Part shown: one piece after another, positions 11,349 through 23,740 of the stretch
Layout: each line of letters starts with the position of its first letter
Numbering within the stretch: position 1 is the first letter of the stretch
Assembly (NCBI GenBank): GCA_022592435.1
Contig: JABYQS010000001.1
Location: 1 to 64,000, forward strand
Origin: Cerioporus squamosus
Lineage: Eukaryota > Basidiomycota > Agaricomycetes > Polyporales > Polyporaceae
DNA: 64,000 bases
Reading direction: 5' to 3'
The notes under the pieces: model-generated
What the model was told of the DNA's origin: nothing
What the model saw: the letters and a program-made list of their open reading frames with translations, nothing else
Database searches by the model: none
Translations under genes and position numbers: made by a program

Positions 11349-13176
11349 ATGCAACTTCCCCGCCGCGTCCCATGGGAGAGCCTCGCGGAGCTGGAGCAAG
11401 TCTGCGCATGGATATACACCGACGAACATGATTTCGAGGCAAAACAACACGCCGTAAACAGGGTGATCGCATTATACACAACTTCCATCCTTGTGCAATC
11501 TGTCTGACGCATTTGCATTCATAGTTGGCCGCATGGAGAGCCGCCGTACCTCTTCCTCACGCGTTGGAGTCTGCACATTCAATCCTTAGCGTGCTCCTTC
11601 AGGACGGGATTGTGGCCTCTTCCTCCACGTACCTCTCCCTCCGCATGAGCTACGCGTCAGCCATCATCCGACTCGTGAACGGCCTCGTCGACCCGCTCCA
11701 ACTCGGTGCATATGCCAGATCCATTCACAGCATAGCCCAACAGCTCGGGCTTCCGGCATGGCTTGTCGAGCTCCGCCACGCTGCTACGCACGAGGACTTG
11801 CCCAGCCTGGAAGTCCTGCGTGATGCCGCAAGAGAGGTTCGTACTTTCATACTTCTGGTCGACCATCCACAGACACAGATTATTGACCGTCCTGCTTTCA
11901 TCAAGGCCATGACATGGTTGTTTCACAACTACTTCCTTCCGACGCTTAACCCTAGTGCAAAGAGCTCGGCTCCCGTTCCTCCGCTACGCCCGCTCGCCCC
12001 GCTGCTCAAGCAGTATAAATCGCTCCTGAAGGCAACGACCCGCGATGCAACTTTGCACATCCAGTACCGCGCAGACATTACCAGAGCCCTGCGAGACATC
12101 GAGCGATGGATCTCCGAGGCCAAGATCGCGTCCTCCGCCACAACAGGAGGCGTCGCATGGGACGACGTCGCCCCGGACGAGAACGACGACTCGGAGGAAG
12201 ACGCTCGGGAAAAGTGGGCGCTCGACAGGCTGTCCGACGTCCTGCTGGAGAAGGGCATGCTCGTGCCCCTGTCCAAGAAGTCAGTCCGCTAGCTGCTCAC
12301 CGTGTGCTCGTGCTGCTAACGACCGCCTGCAGAAAGCGGATGTCGCCCGACCAGGGCTCCCTCGCCCTCCCGCGCTCCTCCATCTCCATCTGGTCTCCGC
12401 TGCTCACCCACCTCCAGACCCTGCACCCCGCTCTCCCATTGCACCTCGTTGCAGCAATCACCACCCACCTCTCCCGCCCCGTCTCTCCGGGAACATCCAG
12501 CACGGACTTTACGGCCGACTCAGTCTCGCTCGACATGGCGGTCGACGAGCCGAAGACAGACCCCTCATACGACATGTGCCTCGCAAGCTGGGCGAAGTGG
12601 CTAGTCGACAACTGCACAAGCGGCGTCGCAGACGCCGACGAAGCGGCCGAACTTCGGGAGAACATCGTCGTGCGCATCGTCTCCGCCCTCCGCCCAGACC
12701 GGGTGGACGGCGGTGCGTCCAGAGCGTGCGTGATTGTTCCTGCTGTTTGGGTTTGCGGTTCGCGGTGGGCTGATCTGACTTTGATGGGTGTAGCGCGAAC
12801 GCCCTCTTGCAGGTCATCTCCGCAGAGCGCCCGAAGCTCGCAGCCGCGCTGTCCATCCTATCCCAGAATCCCGCACAGTCATCCAAGGTCAGTCTCGTCC
12901 TCCCAGCCCCGCACGTTTTCACGCATCCCTGATCGCGAGATCCCACCACCACAGGATTACGACGACAACGTCGTCGCCGTCATGGACAGCCGCCTGAACG
13001 CCCTCCTCGCCCTCCAGCACGCCGACTCTGCAGACACGCTCGACGCAGCATCCACGACGACCTCGGACGCCCGCGTCTCCACGGAGGTCCTGCAGCTGCC
13101 GCCTGGTTGGAGGAAGTTGAGCGAGCGGGACGGGTGGCGACCCGCACCTATCGGAGTTTATGTCACTTGTCCGTGA
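11349..13176 (+). CDS. LAS1: Las1-like ribosome biogenesis endoribonuclease subunit
   Basis: Five exons (11349-11462, 11525-12279, 12333-12725, 12794-12887, 12955-13176) join in phase to 525 residues. The N-terminal Las1 domain is clear: MQLPRRVPWESLAELEQV, then AVNRLAAWRAAVPLPHALES and LRMSYASAIIRLVNGLVDP. The block ELRHAATHEDLPSLEVLRDA contains the RHxxTH catalytic motif of this HEPN-type RNase (seen as RHAATH). In yeast Las1 pairs with Grc3 and cuts ITS2 of the pre-rRNA in the nucleolus. The rest is a linker with an acidic patch (DENDDSEEDARE), a helical region, and a C-terminal LPPGWRKLSERDGWRPAPIGVY that is typical of fungal orthologues. The start at 11349 is the first ATG giving the conserved N-terminus. 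Confidence 0.9.
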
Positions 13177-13815
13177 AGCTCAAGCTTCGACGTATGTAGT
13201 GCCCCGCTTTCAATTTCGGATGATCGCCATAGGTTGCGTGCGCAAGGTCCGCGATCGGATCCGGTCCTCCAACGACCGCAGATACTGGTATGAATGTCCG
13301 CAGTTCTGGTAGATGGTGCAGTAGAATACAGTTGTAAGACAGGGCGGTGCCCGGTCCGGAGAAGCATATACAGATCCAGGACGGCCGTGTAGGTGAGTAA
13401 AGATCGTGGCGATGGGCAGGAAACCTGCATGTCCGAGCAGGCAGATGATGGGGGGAAACGTCCGCGAACGTCCTACGGGGCATGACTATGTACACTGTAA
13501 CCACAGCATCCACGACCGAAGGGAAGGGTTGAAACAAGCAACAGGAGACGACGAAAAGGACCGTGGACGCGGACGTGACGTAGGCGTAAGCAAGCAAAAA
13601 CATACACGACACATGCTGAACAATTACCGAGAGCGACTATGCGGACCTTGGACACGACAGACGAAGCAACTAATAAGCCAAAATAAGCGTAGAGATATAC
13701 CGGTATACGTACTACCCGAGAAAATTACAGTATATACCGAACCACCGACACTCACCATATAGCACAGATCACTCCCCAAAGGCTCTCTACCTCCCGAACG
13801 CGAGTCCTGGTCCGG
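13177..13815. other. Convergent intergenic region
   Basis: This is the shared 3' flank of LAS1 and the membrane glycoprotein gene. No gene is supported. The purine- and A-rich stretch at about 13500-13760 is low in coding signal. Confidence 0.4.
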
Positions 13816-15990
13816 CTACCCACCACCATTCGAAGCCACCCTAGGCTGTTTTGCGGGCAAACCTCTCGGCTGCCTCCGCTGCCCGTCGAGCGTCGGCCGC
13901 TGTGCCCTCGGCGCGGCCTCCCCAGGCGGCGGCGGCTCGTACTGCGGCGGGAGCTCGACGACCTCCGTCCCGTCCGACGTGAATACCGTCACCGGCGGCG
14001 GGCGCCCTCCATCGTGGTGCACGACGTACACGTGCTGGTGCTGCCCAGACCCGCCGATGGGCGAGCGCGGCATAGGTATGGGCGGCGCGACCGTGCTCGT
14101 CGGCGATACTGCGCCTCCGAGCGTGGCGGCGCTGCTTGATGAGCTGGGCATGTATGCGTGCGCGGACTGCTGCTCCAGCGGGGGGCTCGACGGTCCTGCG
14201 CGGTCGGAGGAGGAGGGTTCTGGGACTGGTGTGCGGAGTTTGGGGGAGAGGTTGAGGAAGTGGGGTTGTAAGGGTTGTACGGGAGCGTTTCGCTGGCGGG
14301 AGAGTAGATGTAGGGATCGATCTCGCCCAGCCCGGAGCTGTGCGTGCGCTGGAACGTGCCGGACGCACTGGAAGACGGGGGCTGGGCGAAGCCGTATGTG
14401 GAGGAGTTGAGCGGCTCCGAGGACTTCCGCCGCAGTGCGAGGCTGCCGACGGCGGAGTAGTCGGGTCCTCCGCGGCGACGATAGAAGAGAAAGAAGCCTA
14501 GGGCGCCGACGATGAGGCCTATGATGAGCGCACCGAACGCTGCACCGATGGCACCGCCTGTTGAGACTCCACTGTCGCTGGACCCGAGAGAGCGTCAGTT
14601 AAGAGATGCGCTGGCACACAGAACATGGACTTACGACTCTGATATACTCTTCGACAGACATGCGGTCGAACCGCCGCCGCCCGAATGTAGAGGCCCATTC
14701 GTCCAGGTGTAGCCAGACGAGTCAATGACAGTGAGCCAGAACGGCAGACCAAACGCCTGAACTTAAGGTGAGCGAAAGTCCACCGAGCAGGTGGAGAGTA
14801 CGTACGAGTGACACCGTCCAATCGACCGTATCCTTGTTATCGGATGTGAAGTTGATTGGAGGGCGGAGAGCAGGTGCGATCTGGTTCAGCAGTCAGGATA
14901 GGCGAAGCGCACTTCGAGGGTTTATGCGCACGGTGTACATGAAGGGAGCCGTGCCATTGTTTGGCTTGATAGTGATGTCGGTGCACTGCGAGTAGAGAAG
15001 TCGTTCAGACGCTGATACTTAGCAAAGCGTGCCCATGATCCTTACCTGATCAATCCAGCCATACTGAGACCAGGATCCATCCTGAGTCTTTGCCGTCACG
15101 TCCAACGCGCCTGCTGGGTAGGTGAGGTTCTGGCATGTTGGAGGGTTGTCAAGCGTGGTGTTGGGCGGCTGATAGACGGTGTATATCTGTTGACATCCTC
15201 CAGAAACCCCATTGCTCGCCATCTGGTACGATGTTCAGTATGGTTCCCGCAGCATGCGAATTAACTACTTACCATGCATATCTGGAACTGAACATTCCCT
15301 ATAAGCACCCTTGCTCGCTATATGCGCACAGCAATCACTTACCTGGGTCCCGGGAATGAAGGGAACAGGCCAATCCTAAACAAGATTCATTAATGAACGC
15401 CTTCATACGCGGACAATCTTGCATGGCTTGACGTACGAATGTCGTTCCGCTTCCAGCGGGGATCACAAAAGGAACAACAAATGCCCTTGGAGGTACGATC
15501 AGCATCCCCATATAGGAATAGCAGTCAAATTCACTCACGAAGTGTAGACCTGGAGATAGTATGGTGCAGCAGGACTTGGACTTGCAGACGCGTACGAGAA
15601 TGTGAAACGGGGGCAGGACACGGAGGAACAGAAACACGCACCCACTAGCAGACCCACGATTCCATGATATGTGCAAGACCTCGCATTGCGCTGCGTCAAC
15701 AGACGTTAAGATGCGCCATATGAATGACTTCCCAGGAGCACGCACCAGATATCGGGATTGGGGTGGCTTGATTGCTCGACCAAGCAAAGTAGAAGCCCTG
15801 ATCCGGCACGCAGTAAGACACGGTCAAATCGGCTTTGATATATGGTCATAACGGAAAGTGTCGTTCTCACCTGCTGCATGGCATCGACGACTTTCGCCGA
15901 GACGTCCGGGAAGAGACATTGCACCCAGAGGAAGCCAACTGCTAGCGTGGACAGAAGCGCATTCCTACGCGAGATCGAGGACCGCGACAT
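13816..15990 (-). CDS. Type I membrane glycoprotein, function unknown
   Basis: This is a multi-exon minus-strand gene of about 500 codons. Exon 1 begins at 15990 with a signal peptide (SRRNALLSTLAVGFLWVQCL), continues to VVDAMQQ, and later small exons add GFYFAWSSNQATPIPIS, AQCEVLHISWNRGSASG, PSPAAPYYLQVYTS, DWPVPFIPGTQ and GNVQFQICM. This ectodomain, with several N-x-S/T sites and paired Cys, is common in unnamed agaricomycete surface proteins. One TM segment (AIGAAFGALIIGLIVGALGF) is followed by the stop-transfer YRRRGG. The cytosolic tail of about 230 residues is Pro/Ser-rich, with SSTYGFAQPPSSS and YVVHHDGGRPPPVT. The domain order suggests a cell-surface sensor or wall-linked protein, but no family name is justified. 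Some of the small exon borders are tentative, and one acceptor is AAG. Confidence 0.7.
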
Positions 15991-18718
15991 TGCCCGGGAC
16001 TTCTGACAGTGACACGCCGCCTGCTGCTGCGCCGTTCCCAGGTAGAATACGAGAGGAAGCTAGAGAGTGATGGCGGCGTGGACTGCAGAGTCGAAGGGAA
16101 AGACGGGTGGTAGGTGAGGGTAATAGCAGGGCTGGAGGCCGTAGGCGGCGATGCCTGCGAGCGTCGCCCACGATTGTGCACACAGGCCGGCCGCTCGCGT
16201 GGCGCCCTGGTGGTCTCGCCTGTGCAAAGCTGAGCTTGAGTTCTCTCCGTCGTTCCCGAGCGCCCCCTCACGGTTCCTCTCAGACCTCGACGAACATCTG
16301 TCTGCGCACTGCCAGAGAGGAACGCACGAGGAGGACATCGACCGAGGACCTCCGTGGGCGCCTACACCAAAATGGCAACAGCATCGACAATGACATCACG
16401 CGATACCAACCTTCTCTCTTCTCGCCGCCATGTACTTAACATTCACAGGAGCATAACAAGCGCGTGCGCAATGGCCATCACAGTCCTCTTGCAGTAATCC
16501 GCAGTCCGTTCCCAAGACCGCGCGAATATGGCGTGGCATCTGCTGCGTAACAACGTGCGACCGGCGATAAGTACTCACATGCACAGTCAAGCTTGTCGAC
16601 TATGGCCGCAGTAGTCAATAGCGCCGGCATGGGGCACCTCGTAGGAACTTGAAGATGGCATGCTGGTGTCAAGAGGCACGGAGACACTCCCGTGCAACGA
16701 TGCAGCGGAGTCTTCACATGTCAATTGCCCGTAACGGTGTATGCTTGTGAGTGTTGACTGCACATGTCCGGCAGGGACGATCGTCAATGTTGACAACACA
16801 AGCCCCAGTTTGACAATAGGACCCGACACAACTGATCCCGCCGAAACAATACGGTGATCTTCCAGAATGCCGAAACGGACGCTGACGACACAGGGAAACC
16901 CGAGGGAGGCCGCCGCCCTCTGTACATATGATATGTTCAGGGCCAGCGCGTATCTGGCCGTCAACAACCGGACAGGTGGTTAAGTACATAGCACCACAGA
17001 CGTGCACACTCGCGCCCACCCTCCGAACTGGACACTTCTCTCAAGATCAAGACCCTGGGACGGTGGCGGCCTGAGTAAATGGGCGACCAGGACAATGTTC
17101 GTCTTCGATCTTTGAGCTAGAAACGGGCTTCGTTGCCTCGATCTTCACAAGACTGAAGACGAGGATGCGAGTCTCGATGACCGACTGCGGAAGGACGCAA
17201 TTGCCTCGGGAAGTAATGAGTCGGTGCGTGATTCCAGCAAGACTGCGATACAATCTGCACTGACCCGCGGATGCCAGACCGCATAACGCTTGACAGGTTG
17301 AGTATATGTCCTCAACATAGCCGCAATAGTCGCAATGGCACGGTTATCCAATTGCAAGGAGAGACCGTAGCAGTTCTGGGGACGTGTACTGAAGCCAGCT
17401 GTACAGGTGGCCCAAGGAGAAACGCGGATACTGTGAGTCCCTACAAACGCTGGTATCCCTCACTGTAGTGAGAGCGTCATACTAGCGAGAGCGACTTGGA
17501 GCGCGTTGAGTTCTCCGCCGAGGACCTCGCGTACCAGAGAATCGCCGGATTCTGCTACGCACTTCTATGCGCACGGTAGCCTCGTTGTCATACACCGGCA
17601 AATGTCGACGTCTCCCACCGGCAATCGCAGCAACTGAGCCAGGCGAAGCTACCACTGCCCAGGGAATCGGGATGCGGGGCCGCTGACAGCATCAGTCGGC
17701 CGGCGATCCAGACAGCGAAGGCTTCCTGGCTGTCATCATTCACGCACTCGCATGCACATTGGCGAGTCGTCAGGGATCGTCAACCGTCGCCGAGGGCTTC
17801 GACTTCGATGGTGCGCTTCGATCTGCGCCGGTCATCACTGGTGCACTCCGCGGCGGATGTCAGTGTCAACCTGAAGCGACACACCGACGTACCTTCCTGC
17901 TTCTGCATCTTCCTGCCAGGAGCTCCCGCTGGGTTGCTGTGGCAACTTGCCTGCCATGTCGTAGGCTGGGCTTCGTATCATGACCAGCAAGGCTCTGGAC
18001 CCATCGCATCGAACAGTGGGGGTCGCAACCACGCCCTCCAAGTCCGCCGCAGCCAGCATCAGCATCAAGCATACTTAACTCCCCAGCTGACATCACTGTC
18101 AGCTTCGCGGATGTCTAGATGTCGATGAACTGCTAGTGCTACTGTTCAAGCGAGCCGGACTTGCTCAATTCAGGTCCCAGGTCCGACCGGACCTCCTGCT
18201 TCTAGCGTTCGGGCGGGGACCTTGATCCGGTGGGTAGACTTGGGTCGACTGCAAATGGAGCATAATGAATCCATGTCAGATACGCGTCGCGAATCAACCC
18301 ATCCCTCCCACGTTCTCTTGCATCTCCCGTGCATTCGCTTGCAAGTCGCGCCGTCATCCTCCTGCAAGCGACGCCCTAGAAGTTGGAAGTCGGCGTGAGA
18401 TTGGCGTCAAGAAGCCCACCTAGGAGGTATCTACTACTATTCGTTAGCTATCGTACATGCGTCTAGCGTGCGTTACAAATGTCATTGGGAGGATTAGCGG
18501 CGATTGACGTAGACGTATCGCGACCCTGGAAAGATAAACACCGCCCGCAGACGGGTTCAAATACTAGTGTACAGTTAGGCTGTGGAGTGACGCGTTGATT
18601 TGGCTGACGATGAAGATGGATTCACTGTCAACGTCCGACGCGACCGCAGATCACTACGACATGGACGAACCTTGCGACTGCGAGCGTACACTATCATACA
18701 CCATGCCCGCTCGGGGCT
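15991..18718. other. Gene-poor stretch, 2.7 kb
   Basis: No open frame here is conserved, long or joinable by plausible introns. Stops are dense in all frames. No terminal repeats or transposase or reverse-transcriptase motifs were recognised. It may be old decayed sequence. The left edge is the promoter of the membrane glycoprotein gene. Confidence 0.4.
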
Positions 18719-19844
18719 TCAAGACTTGACCAAGAAAGGAACTATTTGCACTGTGCACAACCAAAGCTGCATCAAACGGAGGCGTTTCAGCATCGAGGCC
18801 ATTCCCAAACGGAAGAGAGCACGCACAGTGTAGAGTCGGAACGACACACGGTCCGACTCCGGCTTGTCGTAAGCAACGAACCTGGCACCGACGAGCGCTG
18901 CGAGGCCGACCAGCGTCGCGGAGAGCACTACGCCCGTGCCCCAGAATCCGACGATGAAGATGGACCAGGCGACGAGGATACCGAGCGTAAGGATGCGACT
19001 TGCACGCGGAAAGAGCACAGGGAGGGTCTTCCTGCCGACCAGCCTATCTCCGTCGGTGTCCTCGAAGTCCGGGGCATGAATGGTGGTGAGAACGACGAGC
19101 GCGTTGATGAGCTGGGCGGCTGATATCGAAGACTCCGGGATGCAGAGGTTACCTAACAGGCATGCAAGCGAACATTGTCAGCGTTTGCTGCGAACCTGCC
19201 GGTGTTTCAGAAAGACGACGAGGAGCTCACCCGTGCAGCCGACGTACGTCGCACCCGCGTTAAACGCAGCATAGCCGAGTGCGTTGCAGACATGTCTGGG
19301 AACCCAATGCACGTCGAGCCCGAGCTCGTTGTACGCGAGGGTCGCGATGATGAGTGCGGTGCTCGCCAGTGGCACGTTGCATTTAGCTGAAAGAAGCAGG
19401 CAGGGCACAAGCATCGCGCAGCGCAGTCGCCATGCTGCGGCGGCCGTCATGCGCCTTGAGGGTATGGGACGCCAGGGTTTGTTAGCCGAGTCCTCTTGCT
19501 GCCCGACGCACTGGTTGGCCATGCAGAACTGAAGCAGGTGCACCCATATCCAGAGGAGCCTCAAGCTCAACTGGGAGAAAGGGAGGTGCCCTGGGGCAGC
19601 GGCCGTGCCGTACAGCAGCTGTTGATGGATGCGTCAGATTGATGACTTCTCTCGGAGTAGTCGAGTGACATACCGTGGGGACCAAGATGGTCTTGATATC
19701 GGAGCGCGTGAAGAGGTACAGGGTGTAGGCATGTTGGAGGAGCTGGTCGCGAAGAGATACAGGAGATACGGGGAGGCTGCGCTGAATGCGACGGAGAGAG
19801 TCATTGCATTGAGCGAGAAGGGACGAGGAGGAAGGGGCGAACAT
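18719..19844 (-). CDS. UbiA-type prenyltransferase family protein
   Basis: Exon 1 is 19844-19674, exon 2 is 19618-19231, and the rest starts at 19152 and ends at 18719. A last small intron, from after FRLYT to before LWLCTVQIVPFL, is likely and in phase. The first Asp-rich motif region reads NQCVGQQEDSANKPWRPIPS, where the family has N(D/Q) followed by D..NKP. The second is PDFEDTDGDRLVGRKTLP. Hydrophobic segments flank both, as expected for an integral membrane enzyme of about 280 residues that moves an isoprenoid group onto an aromatic or other acceptor. Fungal members of this branch sit in terpenoid pathways, but no partner genes are nearby, so the substrate is unknown. An in-frame ATG at 19928 is an alternative start. 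Confidence 0.8.
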
Positions 19845-22800
19845 GGCTGTCCGTTGGCTGCTGGCATGGCTTCTCCGCGCTATAAATCTGTCAACCCACT
19901 GTGAGAAGACGGAAGATTGAAACAGCATGGTCCCTCTGCTTTACATCACCGTGCCTAGGGAGAGAGGAGAAAAAGGCCCAGTGGTAACAGCATTCCATAT
20001 GTGTCGTCGTGAAATTGTAGATCAGAAACGGCCCTAAGCAGTTGTGGGCACAAGTGGATACGTTGCAGGATCTTCTAGCCAGCCGTTTTTCGGACGCATT
20101 AATCTAACCTCGGATCTGCGGAAGTCCCGTTCGGCGTTGAAGGAGCGGCAAATCCGCACGAACGCCGAGGAGTTTGTTACGTATGGAATCAACAGTAATC
20201 GTCCGCGAAGCATTGTCTAGGCCACTCACTGGTTGTGGGACTGGGTAGCCTACACCGTGAGAGCGTGTCAAGGGTGGCAGTTCGCTGCGCACGCCCATGG
20301 GGAGGCCGGCTTGCGAGCAATAACAGCGAAGTTCGTCAGAGTTCAAGCAGTCAAGGTTCACGTGGATACCTGTCATGAATGATGTTACTTACGTTTGACA
20401 GGATTAGCGGGCCGAGGCAGAACCACCTCCCAGACTCTTCTCGACATCTGATAGCCTCTTCTTGGGCATATCGTCCAGCGGACATGAGGGACCGCGGCAA
20501 CAAGAAGGCGCGGATGGTATCGTCAGTCGGAAGGACCCGCGACCACAGGTACGGCGTACTGTAAGTACCTCAGGTCAGTAAGAAGGAAAAATATCAGATC
20601 GGCGGTGTAATGATGACGTACAGCGTCTTTCCGGGTGATCAAGTGAACATCTCCGCCGAAAGCCACAGTGAACCACAGCTAGAGATACACGAAGTTGGGA
20701 TAGTCTTGAGCTATCCTCGATACGACGTAGGTGTATGTTGGCCCCGTCTTGCCCATTTTCACACTGATAAATGAGGATTTGGTGCATCAGGCCTCCGAAG
20801 AGAACAATTTGTAGCCAGGTCACGTACTTGGCCTGGAGCTAGGACGGAGGCCGGTCTTCCTTCTCCAACTTCGCAGAATACAGCTTCTACGACTTCGACG
20901 GCATACCTGCACCGAACTCCGTCTCCGTCTCTTCGCTTGTTCGATGCGTCCTGGTGAACTGATCAGCGAGATAGCCGTACGTCCCATGGATTCAGGCGCC
21001 ATCAAGCTCGCACCATATACGGCGTTGCGAGCAGCCCGTGCATGTGCTACCAACCTTTGGCGCAATTCACTGACCTTTGAAGGGCAACAGATGCGTTCGT
21101 CAGCGGGAGGTCCGACGGTTTTGGCTGAGTGTTATTGCCCACCATAAACCGTTAGGACCCGGATAGGCTAGCGCTGATGCACTATAGCCTGGATAGGAGC
21201 GAAGTATCAGAAACGACGACGTACGAAAAAATCGGAATACGAACTTGTGAGCAGCACTTGCCTTACTGTGCTGCAATGTATGCGCAGTCTCAGAGCTAAG
21301 ACGGAACTTCGGCCCAGCTCCGATGGTTTAGCCCGGTCTCGTCGCTGTCAGCAGTCATCAGGTCATGCCAGGCAGGTCCGGAGAAAGGGAAGGCGTACCT
21401 CCGACCCAGACACTCTAAGTCTGCTTTGGGTTAGAGGAGCAGCAAAGTCCGAATGCTCGGCGACGTTCGCGTTGCTGTAGTACGCGTACTAGGAGGGGCC
21501 ACATACCATAGACATGGTGTTCACATCTGGCCCAAACACTGCGCGTGGACGCTTCAAGGTCCAATCGGTGGGATGAGCCTGGGCTAGCTATCTCCCCACA
21601 CCTATGACAGCTGTATCCAAGAGCCCGTGGGCCGCACGTCGCTGCTACGTCATCGGTTAGAGATTGACTAGAGTCCGCACTCGCCGTAGTGCCCAGAAGC
21701 GAGGTCGTCCGCTGTGGAGGCAAAGTCAGAGACGCACCTCCATCCATTCCTACTCCCCGAACGCTGTGGACCTGGTGGCTAAAGACAAGCTATGCGACAT
21801 CATACACGTGTAGTAGGTGGAAGTGCGAATCGCGATGTCCGACTCAAGCGTCTTGTTCCGCGATCTGCAGTATATTGGGCGCTTATTCGCAGCTAGTACT
21901 TACCTACCATACATACGTGTACACACCCCGACTACCGGCGGCCCCATAACCATTGTATCAATAATAGTCCTGGTAGTACAAGGCAGGTAGCCATGCACAG
22001 TAGTGTAAGAGATATCGTGCCATCGGCCGCATGCTTGAGGTGAGACACCGGGGATGATTCCACACCAACTGGCTAGTGACTCGGACCTGAAAACTCAACT
22101 CATAGCCCGATAAACCAGCCAAGATAATATTCTGCGATATCCCGAGAGCTACCCATGGAGGCGTAGCCGATATGTCCCTGACTATCCTCACCAATATACA
22201 TGAGTAGGTCATCTACCCGGTCAGCGGCAACATCCTGCTCCTGCGTGTCTCTCCCGGCAGAGCCCAACGGTCGCAGAGCCCATATGCTCCGTCGGAGGCT
22301 GTGAACTGTAGATCGAGGTCGTGGCTTCATGCTTCATGATAATAGTGAGATGATCACGGTATTACTTACGTCTTCGGTTGCTCCCCATGGGCGCACTGTC
22401 GCCAACAACTCCAGGATCGACGATGGACAGCCAGGCACGGCATGCGGAATATTCAATATTCAAACTGCTCGAAGATATCAGGCAATCGGTCTTCTAGGAA
22501 ATGCACCGGCCTACCAAAGAAGGTGGACTAACCCTGAAGTCCGTGCTTGGATGGCCCTAACCACAACTCAGCGTCCTTGAGAACGAGCCTACAACAGGTG
22601 TCAATCTGTTGACCGTCTTGCACAGCGGTCCGGATGGGCCTTCAAGGCCATTGGAGCCTGCGCCATGAACAGCATGGCGTGCAGCTACATATCCCCGGAT
22701 GTCTGCACCACTCCGTGAGCCCGGGCATGCGACGGTGGCTGGCGTGAAACTTACCACGACAGTCAATGTGAGAGGAACGGAAGTAACGTCTCACATGTGG

Positions 22801-23740
22801 TCTTATAAGCATCACTTCGGACAGTGGGAGGGTCCCAGGAACTAAGGCCGGACGACAGCCATGCACGACGAGATTGTGTGAATGTGCGTATTGGTCAGAG
22901 TGACGGCGGAGGACGTGTGCAAGGACGACACGATGCTAGAGAGCCGTGTCGCCGACCTTGACCGGTTGGAAGGGAGTGAGAGGACCCCATGCCTCGTCGG
23001 AAGCCGGAAAGCATATCTGGTCCTCTGGCATAGCGGTGCGCTCGGAATTTGTTGATGGAAGCATGGCCCTTATCACATCCCTTGAGCTAGTATCGCACCG
23101 CGGACTGTGGATTGGCCACTATTCCACACCGGAACACAAAGGGGAGGGGGTATGTGGCGGAGTCGTTGAGACCTATACCTTGGTCTACAGTGGGCGGCAT
23201 CTCGCATCAGCTCCGTTGTCTGACACATAGTACACGGGACTTACACATTTTGTGGAAGCTGAATGTAGCCGCGAAGTGTCCTAAATGTCGCCGTCAGTTC
23301 GCAGGCAGACATGCACCGGCTTACCTGACGATATTGCATGACGCCACGACAGCTTAAGTTCATCCGGAAGCAACGACCATTGCAACGAGTACGTACTGGT
23401 ATACTGTACAAGTACATGAGAGCAAGAGTATACCCGCGTGAGCAATGCACGAAGACAATGGGCGAGGGGAGCGGTGGGCATATATGGCGCGAGTCTGCAA
23501 GGGCATGGAGACATGAGCGTGAGTGGAGAGGGAGAAAAGCGATATACGACAACAGCGAATCTGACGGCCTGGTATGAGAGAGGTGAGTATCAGTCCTGAC
23601 TAGCACGCAAGGGCAGGACGGGGTGTGAGACAATATACGGGTAAGGGACGAGAGCAGGAGCGGTGAGGATCAAGACGAGGGTGTACAGTAACAACAAGAG
23701 GAGACACAGAGAAGAGACATAGAGGCATAGGAGGCGATAT
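19845..23740. other. Gene-poor stretch, 3.9 kb
   Basis: No intact gene is supported. Short minus-strand frames at 20104-20376 and 20575-20823 show runs of plausible protein (the second has a hydrophobic WLQIVLFGGLMHQILIYQ), but they are broken by stops and lack consistent splice sites, so they may be relics. No terminal repeats or transposon motifs were recognised. The last 150 bp are the 3' flank of the exonuclease gene. Confidence 0.4.

Noticed and set aside
18480..18580. Possible tRNA with a B-box-like GGGTTCAAATACT
   Set aside because: The A-box fit is poor and I could not fold the arms into a cloverleaf.
20575..20823. Fragment of a multi-TM protein gene on the minus strand
   Set aside because: The hydrophobic run is suggestive, but stops and missing splice signals prevent a gene call; kept only as a possible relic.
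15991..23740. Degenerate transposon
   Set aside because: I looked for long terminal repeats, reverse transcriptase (YxDD) and transposase motifs and saw none. A translated search would be decisive.
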